64,000 nucleotides of DNA from Clostridia bacterium (GCA_017395685.1 JAFQOD010000057.1:1-64000), one strand, 5' to 3'. Shown: positions 26,210 to 35,860, counted from the stretch's first letter. A program made the numbers and translations. Notes: generated by a model not told the origin, from the letters alone.

Positions 26210-27175
26210 TTACAGCATCTTCATCAGCATCTGATGCACATGCTCATCAAATCCCGGCAGCCATTCATGGCCGAAATCAGGATAAATTTCCACTTCTTTT
26301 TCGGAAGTAATTCTATTGAATGCAGCAAATTGGGAAGATGGAGGGCAAATATTATCCATCAGTCCCGTCCCCATATATACCTTTCCACGGATTCTGGGGG
26401 CAAGATACTGCACATCAATATAGCCAAGCTTTGTAAAGATTTCCTCTTCCCTTTCGTGACGGGGATCAAAGCGCCGGAAATAATCCTTCAGGCCCTGGTA
26501 TGCATTGCATGCCTGGTCCATCTCCCACACCCGCTTGTAATCACACAGCCAGGGATATTGGGGAGCTGCCAGAGCAATACGAGGCTCCAAGGCAGCACAG
26601 ACCAGCGTCAGCGCACCGCCTTGACTGCCGCCCATGGCGGCCACCCGTTTTTCATCCACTTCGTCCATTCCCATTACAATGCCCGCAAGCTGAGCAGCAT
26701 CCAGGAAAACATTACGGAAGAAAAGCTTTCTGGGATCAGGATCATGCAGACCGTTTACAATATGGCCATACACGGTAGGGCCATATTCGCTGCTGGAATC
26801 CTGGGATTCTCCGCCTTGTCCGCGCACATCCAGGGAGGCAATGCAAAAACCAGCATAGGCATAAGGCAGCAGGGATAAGAAACTGGGAGCGGCACCTGTA
26901 TAGCCGTGGAACCAAACGATACCGGGGCATTTACCCGAAATCTTTTCGGGCCGGGCAAAATTTGCATGAATGCGCACATTTCCTGCGCCAGTAAAATACA
27001 GATGCTGGCAGATGACACCGGGAGCCTTAAAATCAGCATCGATCCACTCAATCTGAGAATCAATGGCCTTCATTTCAGCAAGACTTTCATCCCAGAATGT
27101 ATCAAAATCAACAGGCCGCGGATTGATTCCCTGGTATTCTTTCAATTGAGAAAGGGGCATATCCAGCATGGGCAT
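26210..27175 (-). CDS. Acetylxylan esterase / cephalosporin-C deacetylase-like (AXE1, CE7) hydrolase
   Basis: The protein has 321 residues, the usual CE7 length. Family features are RGQGG (about 118-122), the nucleophile elbow GGSQGG (S184) and the C-terminal GHEW histidine; a likely acidic residue lies in GLMDNICPPSS. There is no signal peptide. CE7 enzymes remove acetyl groups from short oligosaccharides in the cytoplasm. The gene starts only 21 bases after DUF4387 and is the last gene of the methylaspartate operon, an odd partner for amino-acid fermentation. Confidence 0.88.
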   Translation of the reverse strand: MPMLDMPLSQLKEYQGINPRPVDFDTFWDESLAEMKAIDSQIEWIDADFKAPGVICQHLYFTGAGNVRIHANFARPEKISGKCPGIVWFHGYTGAAPSFLSLLPYAYAGFCIASLDVRGQGGESQDSSSEYGPTVYGHIVNGLHDPDPRKLFFRNVFLDAAQLAGIVMGMDEVDEKRVAAMGGSQGGALTLVCAALEPRIALAAPQYPWLCDYKRVWEMDQACNAYQGLKDYFRRFDPRHEREEEIFTKLGYIDVQYLAPRIRGKVYMGTGLMDNICPPSSQFAAFNRITSEKEVEIYPDFGHEWLPGFDEHVHQMLMKML

Positions 27176-27196
27176 ATCAATTCACCTCAATTTCCA

Positions 27197-27532
27197 TTAA
27201 GCCAGGATTTCCTCGGGCAGATCCACATGGATCTGAAGCAGCGGAGCATGCTGCTGGGCGCCGTAAACGTCCGTTTCCCCCAGATCGCCGGAGCAGATAG
27301 GCCGTGCGATGGTCACTTTAATGGCATCCGCAGGATCGAAGCAAACGATATTGATGATTTTGTCAGGCGTGATCTTGTACAGATCGCAGATCAATTCCTC
27401 ATGGATCACCTTCTGATCCCGGAAATATTCGTAAATCTTCCGGGTCTTGAACATCATATCCAGCGTCAGTTCATAGGGGCCGGAATTCTTGCTGCGAACG
27501 ATATTGGTCAGTTCCGTAATGCTCTTTTTCAT
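27197..27532 (-). CDS. DUF4387 protein
   Basis: The protein has 111 residues with no signal peptide. It matches the DUF4387 family (opening LTNIVRSKNSGPYELTLDMMF). It overlaps the end of the DUF1446 gene by four bases (ATGA), so the two products are made together and probably form a complex. The pair is known as a conserved unit, sometimes fused in other organisms. The function is not established. Its place directly after methylaspartate ammonia-lyase suggests a role in metabolism of mesaconate or a following acid. Confidence 0.85.
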   Translation of the reverse strand: MKKSITELTNIVRSKNSGPYELTLDMMFKTRKIYEYFRDQKVIHEELICDLYKITPDKIINIVCFDPADAIKVTIARPICSGDLGETDVYGAQQHAPLLQIHVDLPEEILA

Positions 27533-28905
27533 GCTTCCTGGCCTCCTTCCACCCGTACCATTTCAATGGGGAAAAGTTCACAGGGATCATCCACCTGGAT
27601 GATGTGATAAATGCTGAATACGTATACTTCCCCGGCATGGAAATCACTGGGGGAATACGGGAAGGCCAGATTGCCGGCAGTCGCCCTGCGGCCTTCATAG
27701 CCGTAATGCAACATGGTGGAGCGGGCGGCGGCACAAATGGTATCGGCATGGGCCTGGGTATCGGCAACAGCCTCAATCACGATGCCCAGCTCATGACCTT
27801 CACAGGTGCGCTGAGGCTCAAGTCCGCCCATTACACCATCCCGGCCATAAACTTTGAACAAAAGGTTATATTCAAAGCCAGCCTGAGAGAAATTATCCTT
27901 TACACGGGCCTTTACGCCTTCAATTACTTCATCAATCTTTTCGATCATCACCGGATCCCGGGCGCCGGCGATGGATACCGTGCGGTAACCGATGCAGCGG
28001 GCGCCTTCCAGCTTGATGGTATAGGCGGGGCTGTGGATGAATTTGCTGCCCTTTACTTTGGCAATCCGATCGGTATCCTGGGTAAAGGAAGCGCCGGTCA
28101 GATCCAGATGGCCGCCGGGGCCGGGCAGGATATAGGGATTGGTCTTTTCATAGAGGGTATGGGCAGCCACAGACAGTGTGGTACACTTGCGGATGGAAGA
28201 CAGGGGCTCCAGACGGAAATAATCTTCTCCCAGATAGCCAAACATGCAGTCCGATCCGCTGCCAGGGGTGGCGGCGATAGAGGCGCATTCCAGAATCTTC
28301 CCCATATGCACCGCCAGGCCCTGATCATAACCGGCGCGCACGGCAGGGGCAGCAAATACAGCAGGATCATAGCAGCGGCCGGCCAGCACCACCTGAGCGC
28401 CCTGATCCAGGGCCTTGATGATAGGTTCGATACCCATCTGGCCTACAATGGCACCGGTTGCATTCACCATTTCTTCCGTCAGTTCGGGTGCAGGATCCAG
28501 AGGCAGCACTTTGCCCTGCTTCAGGGCATCCAGTACCTTTTCATGGGGAATTTCCGCATGGATCTTCGCCATATCAAAATGCAGATTATTTTCCTTGGCA
28601 ATTTCCAGGATGATCTCTTCGCACCAGTCAAGATGGCTGTCGGCGCCGCTGCCGCCGGCAGTGCCAATGACAACAGGGATCTGATGCTCCATTGCGGCGG
28701 TGAGCATGATGGTAAGGTCTCTTTTCACAGCCCCGCGATCGGTAAAGGATTGCCCGGCGCCCAGGTAATAGGGGCCAGGATCGCTGGAGCCGGCGTCCAC
28801 AGCGATCAGATGGGGCTTGCGCTTCATGCCTTCTTCAAAAGAAGATACCGGGAAGCCATAGCCCAAAATGGCGGTAGTGGATAATACGCGAAATTCTTCT
28901 TTCAT
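27529..28905 (-). CDS. DUF1446 (AtuA-like) protein
   Basis: The protein has 458 residues. It belongs to the acyclic-terpene-utilisation AtuA / DUF1446 family (AVDAGSSDPGPYYLG near residues 34-48, and GTAGGSGADSHLDW near 79-92). The name comes from a Pseudomonas terpene pathway, where AtuA's own reaction is undefined; terpene degradation is not implied here. It starts three bases after the methylaspartate ammonia-lyase stop codon and overlaps DUF4387. The neighbourhood makes a hydratase, isomerase or lyase-related role on mesaconate/citramalate plausible, but this is inference. Confidence 0.85.
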   Translation of the reverse strand: MKEEFRVLSTTAILGYGFPVSSFEEGMKRKPHLIAVDAGSSDPGPYYLGAGQSFTDRGAVKRDLTIMLTAAMEHQIPVVIGTAGGSGADSHLDWCEEIILEIAKENNLHFDMAKIHAEIPHEKVLDALKQGKVLPLDPAPELTEEMVNATGAIVGQMGIEPIIKALDQGAQVVLAGRCYDPAVFAAPAVRAGYDQGLAVHMGKILECASIAATPGSGSDCMFGYLGEDYFRLEPLSSIRKCTTLSVAAHTLYEKTNPYILPGPGGHLDLTGASFTQDTDRIAKVKGSKFIHSPAYTIKLEGARCIGYRTVSIAGARDPVMIEKIDEVIEGVKARVKDNFSQAGFEYNLLFKVYGRDGVMGGLEPQRTCEGHELGIVIEAVADTQAHADTICAAARSTMLHYGYEGRRATAGNLAFPYSPSDFHAGEVYVFSIYHIIQVDDPCELFPIEMVRVEGGQEA

Positions 28906-28908
28906 GGC

Positions 28909-30165
28909 TTACTCCTTCCACACGCCGATACCGGCCTTGCGAAGGGCCAGCACACGATGCATTTCATTGTAAACAATCATATATCCTTCATCCACGCCCA
29001 TGCCAGGCTTGGCCAGGATCTGAACAGGATGGGTGGCCATGGCAATCTGGGTGCATACCTGGGCAGAACGATCGGTTTCATTGCAGGTACCGCCCTGATA
29101 AGCGCCCATTCCACAGTTGCGGCAATAGAGCACAGCCTCAATGGTGTTATGGATGGATCCCAGGTCAGGGGTCTTGATCTGCACCATGTGGCCAGCCTTG
29201 TTATCAGCAAAGTAAATGACGTCTTCCAGGGTATTGCACCATTCATCGGCAACCAGTTCCACGTTGATCCCCTTGGCATCTACCACCTTGCGCAGTTCCC
29301 GCAGGTCGGTCATCTGGGCAGTGCGTTCTTCAGAATCCATGGGGCCTTCAATGCGCAGCTGGAAGGGCTTGGCCGCTTCTTCCAGGGTGGCCAGATAATT
29401 GGCCATATCCTCATAATTGCTGTTGCCAAAGATCAGGCCGATGGTGCCGTAGCAGTCAATATGCATGATGGGATTATAATCTTCCCGGGGACGAAGCTGG
29501 ATAATGCGATCCCGCAGCCAGGCCACATATTCCCGCAGCTTTTCGCCTTTTTCGCCGGTTTTGGCTACACTGTTGAACAAGCCATGTGGCAGTACAGCAG
29601 CGCCCTTCATGATCATCTTATCAGCATTCAGATACCGGTCATCACCGGACTGGGTGAATACATCCAGGGGAGTTTCCTGCACCTTGGTGCCGTATTCCTT
29701 GGCCACCACATCGCACATATTCAGGCCCTGGGCCTGGGCGACGGCATCCAGGATCGCCTGGCTGACGCCATAGCGGATAGCGGTATGCAGCCGCTTGCCA
29801 TCCACCTGCATATGATCGATTTCTTCTGCCAGACGACGGAAGGAATCCAGCTCCTGGCCAACCAGATGGGCGGCCACATCCTTTTCAATCAGAGGAATAA
29901 AGCTTTCCGCCAGGAACAGGGGATCACGGCCGCCGGCGCCGCTGTACTGCACCGCAGCGCAATCACCCCGGGCAACTGCCCCGTTTTCCAGTACCAACAT
30001 CACTCCGATGGATTCGCCAGCCTGGCGAATCTGGGTGAAGCCCTCGGTTACGGGCTGGCCCACATATGCCGCGCCGTCTGCATGGGCGCCCTTCTTAATG
30101 GCCCGCTGATCATCGAAATAAAATCCGGTACGGCCGGGAGAACAGACCACTTTTACAATTTTCAT
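28909..30165 (-). CDS. mal: Methylaspartate ammonia-lyase
   Basis: The protein has 418 residues, an enolase-superfamily (MLE-like) enzyme converting (2S,3S)-3-methylaspartate to mesaconate and ammonia. The start at 30165 is set by GAAGGA upstream. Residues matching the well-studied Clostridium tetanomorphum enzyme are visible: K331 (QIKTPD) as base, H194 (LPHGLF), and metal ligands D237, E273 and D307. The active site is therefore complete. It stands 46 bases after the glutamate mutase large subunit in the same operon, catalysing the next step of glutamate fermentation. Confidence 0.95.
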   Translation of the reverse strand: MKIVKVVCSPGRTGFYFDDQRAIKKGAHADGAAYVGQPVTEGFTQIRQAGESIGVMLVLENGAVARGDCAAVQYSGAGGRDPLFLAESFIPLIEKDVAAHLVGQELDSFRRLAEEIDHMQVDGKRLHTAIRYGVSQAILDAVAQAQGLNMCDVVAKEYGTKVQETPLDVFTQSGDDRYLNADKMIMKGAAVLPHGLFNSVAKTGEKGEKLREYVAWLRDRIIQLRPREDYNPIMHIDCYGTIGLIFGNSNYEDMANYLATLEEAAKPFQLRIEGPMDSEERTAQMTDLRELRKVVDAKGINVELVADEWCNTLEDVIYFADNKAGHMVQIKTPDLGSIHNTIEAVLYCRNCGMGAYQGGTCNETDRSAQVCTQIAMATHPVQILAKPGMGVDEGYMIVYNEMHRVLALRKAGIGVWKE

Positions 30166-30211
30166 GGCAGTTTCCTTCTTTCTCAAAATATTATTTCTTG
30201 ATTTCAGAAAA

Positions 30212-31669
30212 TTACTTGTTCCTGGGACGTCCCACCAGCCGGCCCTTACTGATGGCGTAAATATCATCGATGACCATCTGGAAGGAGGCGGGACGGTTTT
30301 CATGGGCACCGCGTGCAGCAATCTTTTCTTTGTGGAAATTTTTCAGCGCCTGGGTGAAGGGCAGATTGGCGGTATCCAGCATGCGCACAGCGCCGTCATT
30401 ATCCCGGGCAGGCAGAATCTTTCCGGCATTCATGCGGCTGGGGGCAAAGGGCACATCAATGACGCCGGCAGCAAAGGCACGCACAGCGCCCTTAGCGATA
30501 TCCCCATCCCCCAGTTCCAGGGTCTTTTCCAGGATGCAGCGGGTTTCTTCCATGATGATCTGGATTTCCGCCTGAAGGGTTTCGTCGTCGGTCAGCTGCT
30601 GGTCAGCCAGCATGGAAATAATCTGCTTGGTCGCCCGCAATCCCTGGGCATTGGCTTCCTTGGTGGGCACGCCAATGGCCTCATGCGGCGTTTTTACGAT
30701 AACCTTGGTTGCCTTGGAAAGGGCCGCCGCAGCACTGCCCCAGGAAATGACGGCAAATGCCTTGGCCTCATCCTGGGGGAAGCCGCCCATCCACTGATGG
30801 AGGACGGTTGTAACCACCGTATCGGAATAGCCAAACCGGGCCAGGTATTCTTCCGTCAGCATTTTCAGAGAGCGGATCGCCGCCACATCCTGTACAAGAT
30901 TACCGCACTGGCCATAGCCTACGGTAATGGAGCGAACCCCCTGTTCTGCTGCAACCAGTGCCTCAATAATCGCCACAGCATGGGAAATGCAGGGAGGCAC
31001 CAGGGTGCCGGTCAGGGGACCGAAGGGTTCCCTGTTGATGGAAATGCCCTGTTCTTCATAGTAACCGGTCAAGCGATCCACATACTGCCAATCCAGCAGC
31101 GTTTTTTCAAGGGGAACAGATTTGGCGTAAGGAATATTGTAGGAAATACCGCCGCCTTCATAGCTGGTAAAGCCGCCGGCCAGGGTGATTTCAGCAAGCA
31201 GACGGGCGTCCGGTGTGCCGTGGCGCACCTGAACAGGGGATTTAACGGCTTCCGTAACCATACGGCAGCCTTTTACGCCATGATTTACGGCAGGGAAGCC
31301 GTTGAGCATGGCCTTATTCTCCCGCTGGGATTCTTCGATGCCGTGTTCCGCCTTTTCGTATTGATTAAGACGGGTATAGCTATCGATAGTGGTGGGCAGC
31401 AGATCGGCCTCCCCTTCCGTTTCCAGATGGCGAAGCAATTCGATATGCTTATCGATCAGAGGCACGCCGGCACGGGGCTGGATCAGGGTAATGCCCTGCT
31501 GGGCTGCTTTACGCAGCTTTGCATCAAATCGTTTTTCGGCAGGGATGGCCTTCTGATAGGCAATGGCCTCTGCCAGATTCACTTCACCGCCGGTGGGCCA
31601 CTGCTGCAGCACCGCCGCACGTTCCCGCATGAATAATTCTTCAGACCATTTTTGATTCTTCAGTTCCAT
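30212..31669 (-). CDS. glmE: Glutamate mutase epsilon (E) subunit
   Basis: The protein has 485 residues, the expected length. It opens [17 protein letters not shown] and contains [16 protein letters not shown] and the family's G-rich barrel segments. With GlmS it binds adenosylcobalamin and rearranges L-glutamate to (2S,3S)-3-methylaspartate by a radical mechanism. The start at 31669 lies one base after the stop of the MutL-type gene, with GGAAAGG upstream; an in-frame ATG four codons earlier is too close to that site. Confidence 0.95.
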   Translation of the reverse strand: MELKNQKWSEELFMRERAAVLQQWPTGGEVNLAEAIAYQKAIPAEKRFDAKLRKAAQQGITLIQPRAGVPLIDKHIELLRHLETEGEADLLPTTIDSYTRLNQYEKAEHGIEESQRENKAMLNGFPAVNHGVKGCRMVTEAVKSPVQVRHGTPDARLLAEITLAGGFTSYEGGGISYNIPYAKSVPLEKTLLDWQYVDRLTGYYEEQGISINREPFGPLTGTLVPPCISHAVAIIEALVAAEQGVRSITVGYGQCGNLVQDVAAIRSLKMLTEEYLARFGYSDTVVTTVLHQWMGGFPQDEAKAFAVISWGSAAAALSKATKVIVKTPHEAIGVPTKEANAQGLRATKQIISMLADQQLTDDETLQAEIQIIMEETRCILEKTLELGDGDIAKGAVRAFAAGVIDVPFAPSRMNAGKILPARDNDGAVRMLDTANLPFTQALKNFHKEKIAARGAHENRPASFQMVIDDIYAISKGRLVGRPRNK

Positions 31670-31670
31670 A

Positions 31671-33056
31671 TCAATGAACATCCTTTCCGAATGTTTGGTA
31701 CATGATATCAAAGGCAACTTCGGGATATTTCTGACTGAGCAGGCCCATAGCGGAAAGAATATATTCCGCATCCGCAACGGGTGCTGCATGCCAGGGAATC
31801 AATGCTTCCGGTGCAGCAATGGTCAGCGCAGCCTTCAGCATATCATGCATCCTGGGAGAATGAATCAGTGCACCTCCAGTGAGCAGCAGCCGCTGTACCC
31901 GCGTTAGATCCTTTCCCTTCTGCTGGAAAACAGGGCCCACGGGGGTATATACCTGATGGACGGTGCCTGCATGGCGAAGCAGGCCGGTACGGATGGCAAG
32001 GGATGCCAGAGCAAAATCCAGCTTTTCCATTTCCGGGCAATCGGGAAGCAGTGATTTATCCTCGTCAATCCTTAAAAGCTGCCTTTCCACCTCATCCGCA
32101 GATAATCCAGCCACCCTGGCCACTTCCTGAATACCAGCAGCCTCCACAACGCCCCGGGCGCTGTAGCGCATGCCGATATCCCCTTCCACCGTCCGCTTGG
32201 CATATGGCTCCGGCAGACCAGAAAGCAGCGTAGCAGCAGAACCGGGGGCTCCTGACGCAATGGAATAAATATCGGTGGTAGCGCCGCCAAGATCCACTGC
32301 CATCAATTCCCCAAGGCCCATTTTGCCATCCACCCCATCGGATAACAGCTGCAACGCAGTCATTACCGCAGAGGGGGTGGGCATTACAATATCATCCATA
32401 ATGCCGGCGGCCTTGGTCAGGCCCTTGGCTTTAATGATTCTTTCCAGGAAAATATCCCGAATCAGCTGCTGCGCCGGCAGAATATTGAGCACATTGAAAG
32501 AGGGCATCACATTTTCGGTAACCAGCGCCGGATGATCCGATGTTTCAATGATCTCGCGGCATTTTGACGCCGCTGCCCTGTTCCCGGCAATCACGATAGG
32601 GAATTTCCCCGGAAGGGAGGCAAGCACCCTGGCATTATGCACAATCGCTTCGGTATTTCCGCCATCAGTACCGCCGGTCAGCAGGAAGATATCAGGACTA
32701 AGCCTGGTAATTTCTTCTCCATCCTCTTCTGTCAGCTGATAAGCATAGGTTTTGAGCACCTTTGCCCCGGCGCCAAGCGCCGCCAGATGAGCGGCCTTTG
32801 CCGTAAGAGAGGGCACCAGGCCGCAGGAAAGCATTCTCAGCCCCCCAGCGGCGCTGGAGCAGGCCAGATGCACCTGATAGTCAATCTCCCCCGTCTTTTC
32901 TTTCAGCTTCTGCAGCGCCCGATCAAGCCCATGGGCTACATCCGTCTGTACGGTGGTAAAATCATAGGCAGTGCCCAGGATCCGATGGGCAGAAAGATCA
33001 ACGGCGGTTACTTTGGTGCATGTGGAGCCAAAGTCTGTAAGAAGCGCCGCATTCAT
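31671..33056 (-). CDS. glmL: Glutamate mutase-associated MutL-type ATPase (reactivase)
   Basis: The protein has 461 residues of the MutL/ASKHA ATPase family. The phosphate-binding loop [13 protein letters not shown] (8-20) and a second one, [12 protein letters not shown] (about 253-264), are visible. MutL proteins are encoded between the small and large subunits of glutamate and ornithine mutases and are thought to reactivate the enzyme by exchanging damaged cobalamin. The gene lies one base from each neighbour, so expression is tightly coupled. It should not be confused with DNA mismatch-repair MutL. Confidence 0.93.
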   Translation of the reverse strand: MNAALLTDFGSTCTKVTAVDLSAHRILGTAYDFTTVQTDVAHGLDRALQKLKEKTGEIDYQVHLACSSAAGGLRMLSCGLVPSLTAKAAHLAALGAGAKVLKTYAYQLTEEDGEEITRLSPDIFLLTGGTDGGNTEAIVHNARVLASLPGKFPIVIAGNRAAASKCREIIETSDHPALVTENVMPSFNVLNILPAQQLIRDIFLERIIKAKGLTKAAGIMDDIVMPTPSAVMTALQLLSDGVDGKMGLGELMAVDLGGATTDIYSIASGAPGSAATLLSGLPEPYAKRTVEGDIGMRYSARGVVEAAGIQEVARVAGLSADEVERQLLRIDEDKSLLPDCPEMEKLDFALASLAIRTGLLRHAGTVHQVYTPVGPVFQQKGKDLTRVQRLLLTGGALIHSPRMHDMLKAALTIAAPEALIPWHAAPVADAEYILSAMGLLSQKYPEVAFDIMYQTFGKDVH

Positions 33057-33057
33057 A

Positions 33058-33483
33058 TCATTCTTCCCCCAGCAAATCCTTTTTCAGGGCCGCGATGGTC
33101 ACTTCAGGGGCCGTTCCGGGGCCGAACACACGATCAAACCCCATGGCATGGAAGCGCTTTTCCACTTCGGTGAAATCCTGCTTGCCTACCACGATATTGC
33201 CGCCCACATAGAGCAGAATGCCTTTCAATCCAGCCTCATCGCATTTATCCCGCATGCCCTGGCAATCCAATTCACCATGGCCATACAAAGAAGAAACGAC
33301 AATCGCATCGGCCGCCGATTCGATCGCCGCTTCGATATATTCTTCCTGAGATACCATCACACCCAAATTAATCACATTAAATCCAGCTTCACGGAATGCG
33401 AAGCTGAGAATCTGATTGCCTACCGCATGCACATCTGCACCGATAACGCCCATTACCAGCGTTTTGCCATTTTGTCCTTCCAT
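33058..33483 (-). CDS. glmS: Glutamate mutase sigma (S) subunit, B12-binding
   Basis: The protein has 141 residues, a Rossmann-like cobalamin domain with the motif D17-V-H19-A-V-G22, where the histidine replaces the lower axial base of cobalamin, and a glycine-rich GGNIVVGKQ segment. It pairs with GlmE. It is the first gene of the operon, with AAGGAGG ten bases before the ATG. (This glmS is the mutase subunit, not glucosamine-6-phosphate synthase.) No cobalamin riboswitch could be recognised in the short leader. Confidence 0.95.
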   Translation of the reverse strand: MEGQNGKTLVMGVIGADVHAVGNQILSFAFREAGFNVINLGVMVSQEEYIEAAIESAADAIVVSSLYGHGELDCQGMRDKCDEAGLKGILLYVGGNIVVGKQDFTEVEKRFHAMGFDRVFGPGTAPEVTIAALKKDLLGEE

Positions 33484-33542
33484 TTTCTGAAGGCCTCCTT
33501 ATCAAAATCTGGTGTAATATATCATTATTAAACGCCATTTAC

Positions 33543-33571
33543 AATATATCGCTTTTCATGCATTTTGTCAA
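33543..33571 (-). promoter_or_regulatory. Promoter of the glutamate mutase operon
   Basis: On the minus strand a perfect TTGACA (33571-33566) and TATATT (33548-33543) are separated by 17 bases. The leader to the glmS start codon is only about 50 bases. Confidence 0.75.
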
Positions 33572-33697
33572 TTGAATATTCCTCTCTTTCCAGCATATTT
33601 CTGTTCGTTTTATTGGTTCATTTCCGAATCATATCCTGAACAAATGCGGAATTTTATGCATATCCTGTTTCAATTAACCTAACCTTTTCTAAAAGCA

Positions 33698-33726
33698 TGT
33701 ACAGATCGCTTTTTTTATGCTATAAT
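33698..33726 (+). promoter_or_regulatory. Promoter of the glycosyltransferase gene
   Basis: TGTACA (33698-33703), 17 bases, TATAAT (33721-33726), with the extended context TATGCTATAATAC that also occurs before the tRNA-Arg and GH2 genes. Confidence 0.65.
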
Positions 33727-33775
33727 ACTTTTGTTTTTTCAGACAGATACATTTCTTCAGGATAAGGAGCATACC

Positions 33776-34591
33776 ATGGCTGAATCCAATTCCATCAGGC
33801 CGCTGGTAACAGTGATTATGCCTGTATATAACGCAGAAAAGTGCCTGCATGCCAGTGTTGATAGCGTTTTATCCCAATCCTACCGGGATATACAATTGAT
33901 CCTGGTGAACGACGGCAGCAAGGATAACAGTTTCGCCATCTGCCAGCAATACGCGCAGAATGATCCGCGGGTGCTGGCCCTCACCCAGCAAAACGGCGGC
34001 CCTGCCAGGGCGCGCAATGCCGCCCTTCCCCATATCAAGGGGGAATATGTTCTCTTTGTTGACAGCGATGATTTGCTGGAGCCGGATGCCTGCCAGATCA
34101 TGGTGGATGCCCTGGGAGAGCAAGATATGGTAATCGGCCATTTCCTTTTCGAAATGGGCAAAACAGCCAAGGATCACGGGCGTCTCAGCGGCAACCGTAC
34201 CATGACCGGTAGAGATTTTCTTCAGGCCATGATCAAACGTCCCGGCAGTTTCTATTTCAGTGCATTATGGAATAAGCTGTATAAAACCGCCATCATTCAG
34301 GCGCTGGATCTGCAATTTCAGCCGGATTTGCGCTGGGGCGAAGATTTTGCTTTCAATATGCAGTACTATCAGGGAATCGAAGGGGTTTCCGTAATCGATT
34401 ATCCGGTTTACCGGTATATCAAAAAAGCCGGCGGCTCCAGCATACGTTCCCTTATTCATATCATTGAAAGCTGCAAAATCAAGTGGAAACTGTATAAGCG
34501 TCTCAAGCAATTATGCTGTGCCAGAGGCTTGTTCCCCGCACATCGCATTCTTTTATACCGATATCTTTTCAATGTAACCATAGCAGATTGA
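33776..34591 (+). CDS. Family 2 glycosyltransferase
   Basis: The protein has 271 residues. The ATG at 33776 follows ATAAGGAG. A GT-A fold spans residues about 7-215: VTVIMPVYNAEKCL, VNDGSKDNS, the acceptor region NGGPARARNAAL, and the metal-binding VDSDD. The catalytic end includes WGEDFAF (about 185-191). It should transfer a sugar from a nucleotide donor, probably to a cell-surface glycan or lipid, at the inner face of the membrane. It is monocistronic and flanked by unrelated genes, so acceptor and donor are unknown. Confidence 0.9.
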   Translation: MAESNSIRPLVTVIMPVYNAEKCLHASVDSVLSQSYRDIQLILVNDGSKDNSFAICQQYAQNDPRVLALTQQNGGPARARNAALPHIKGEYVLFVDSDDLLEPDACQIMVDALGEQDMVIGHFLFEMGKTAKDHGRLSGNRTMTGRDFLQAMIKRPGSFYFSALWNKLYKTAIIQALDLQFQPDLRWGEDFAFNMQYYQGIEGVSVIDYPVYRYIKKAGGSSIRSLIHIIESCKIKWKLYKRLKQLCCARGLFPAHRILLYRYLFNVTIAD

Positions 34592-34596
34592 TCATC

Positions 34597-34626
34597 AGCA
34601 GGCGGAATGGCCTGCTTTTTTGTTAT
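34597..34626 (+). terminator. Terminator after the glycosyltransferase
   Basis: AGCAGGC pairs with GCCTGCT around a six-base loop and is followed by six T residues. Confidence 0.8.
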
Positions 34627-34664
34627 ACAATCATTGCATAAAGAACATCCGTTCTCTTTTCTGT

Positions 34665-34848
34665 TGTCGTATTTTGTCGATATTCCTTCTTGCAGTATCG
34701 AACCCGTTGTCGATCGATGTAACATTTTTGTAACATTTGTCGCAATTGCTTCTTATAGTGTTCATAATATTGTAATTTTCCACCGTTCGATTATAATTGA
34801 AAATGATCGCAGGAATTCCAATCATTTCCTTTGATCTTTCGTCGAAAA
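34665..34848 (+). promoter_or_regulatory. spo0A control region with multiple 0A-box-like words
   Basis: Words close to the Spo0A box core TGTCGAA occur at 34665 (TGTCGT), 34675 (TGTCGA), 34708 (TGTCGA), 34738 (TGTCGC) and about 34840 (CGTCGAAA). A promoter TTGTAA (34770-34775), 16 bases, TATAAT (34792-34797) sits among them. This suggests autoregulation by Spo0A, as known in other endospore formers. Confidence 0.55.
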
Positions 34849-34890
34849 ATGATCAGGAACCTGGAAAACAAAGAGAGGATGTAAGCAGAA

Positions 34891-35667
34891 ATGAGTAACA
34901 AAATCAGGATTTTGGTAGTGGATGACAACGAAGAATTGCGGGCATGTATGATTGATTATCTGGATAAACAGCCCGGATTTTCTATTATAGGAGAAGCATC
35001 CAATGGTGTAGACGCCCTGAAGATCCTGGTGGACGGACAGGTAGACGTGATGATTTTGGATATGATCATGCCTGGCACAGACGGCTTTGGTGTGCTCCAG
35101 TATATGCAATCCCATATATCCCAGGAAAAGCGGCCCCATGTGATTGCCGCAACTGCCCTTGGCCGGGATGATTTCATCCGCCGCGCCGTGGAATTGGGTG
35201 TCAGTTACTATATGATCAAGCCTGTGGATATGCCTGTGCTTTCCGACAGAATCCGGGATCTGATCAATCCCAGCGCCGCTCCTTCTCAGGAGATCCGCAG
35301 CATCGGCCCCTCCGGCTCCACCCTGGATGATAAGCTTTCCAATCTTTTCCTCACCATGGGTATCCCCGCCCATATCAAGGGTTATCAGTTCCTGCGCGAA
35401 GCCATCAAGCTGGTAATCGATACCCCTTCCATGATCAGCGGCATCACCAAGGAGCTCTACCCCGCCATCGCACGGCGCTTTGGCACCAGTCCCAGCAAGG
35501 TGGAGCGCGCCATCCGCCACGCCATCGAAGTAGCCTGGAGCCGCGGCCGCATTGAAACCCTTAACCAAGCCTTCGGCTGCAATGTGGCCCAGCCCGATGA
35601 AAAGCCCACCAATGGGGAGTTCATCGCCCTCATCGCCGATAAGCTGGCCCTGGAGCACAGCGCCTGA
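34891..35667 (+). CDS. spo0A: Sporulation master response regulator Spo0A
   Basis: The protein has 258 residues. The receiver domain (about 5-125) contains D11-D12, phosphoacceptor D57 (LDMIMPG) and K110 (MIKP). The Spo0A_C DNA-binding domain (about 150-255) includes the signature VERAIRHAIEVAWSRG. Phosphorylation through a phosphorelay would switch on early sporulation genes. GAGAGGA lies before the ATG. The gene follows a region with several 0A-like boxes. Its last 50 bases before the final codons are repeated exactly at 45559-45608, behind the sugar-uptake cassette. Confidence 0.96.
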   Translation: MSNKIRILVVDDNEELRACMIDYLDKQPGFSIIGEASNGVDALKILVDGQVDVMILDMIMPGTDGFGVLQYMQSHISQEKRPHVIAATALGRDDFIRRAVELGVSYYMIKPVDMPVLSDRIRDLINPSAAPSQEIRSIGPSGSTLDDKLSNLFLTMGIPAHIKGYQFLREAIKLVIDTPSMISGITKELYPAIARRFGTSPSKVERAIRHAIEVAWSRGRIETLNQAFGCNVAQPDEKPTNGEFIALIADKLALEHSA

Positions 35668-35860
35668 AAACAGCGTTGTTACTAGAATTTCATGATTCTC
35701 CATGGCTATGAACAGACCGTAACCCGGAACGAAATCAGCCTATGAACCCTATCAATAACCCGCTATTAAAAACCGGCATTCTTTTGTTTATTGCCTTCCG
35801 CAGATGCGGAAAATCCCGTCTGCGTAAAGTGTAAACGAAAGGATGTCGGTTTTCTATGGA
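35611..35860 (+). repeat. Duplicated segment, copy A (spo0A 3' end and downstream hairpin)
   Basis: Bases 35611-35660, inside the end of spo0A, are identical to 45559-45608. After about 110 diverged bases, a 32-base stretch from 35772 (ACCGGCATTCTTTTGTTTA and following) matches 45717-45748 with one mismatch, and similarity continues weakly into a small reading frame. The order and direction are the same in both copies, so this is one ancestral segment duplicated, not two unrelated repeats. Confidence 0.85.
35769..35853 (+). terminator. Long hairpin downstream of spo0A, probable terminator or regulatory RNA
   Basis: 22-base arms (35769-35790 and 35832-35853) pair completely if G-U pairs are allowed (three). 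The loop contains a further small hairpin (CCGC-AGAT-GCGG). Only four T residues follow. The right arm includes the AAAGGA that would be the ribosome site of the small frame at 35856. In copy B two changes in the right arm turn G-U into Watson-Crick pairs, so the stem has been kept. Confidence 0.6.

Noticed and set aside
27529..28905. Terpene degradation suggested by the AtuA family name
   Set aside because: No other atu or liu genes are present; the gene is embedded in a glutamate-fermentation operon.
27604..31636. Long plus-strand frames (426, 414 and 490 codons) opposite the methylaspartate operon
   Set aside because: Shadows of well-defined enzymes; rich in Gly/Ala/His/Gln typical of antisense translation.
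33484..33775. Possible cobalamin riboswitch before the B12-dependent glutamate mutase operon
   Set aside because: The promoter leaves only about 50 bases of leader and no cobalamin-box sequence could be found.
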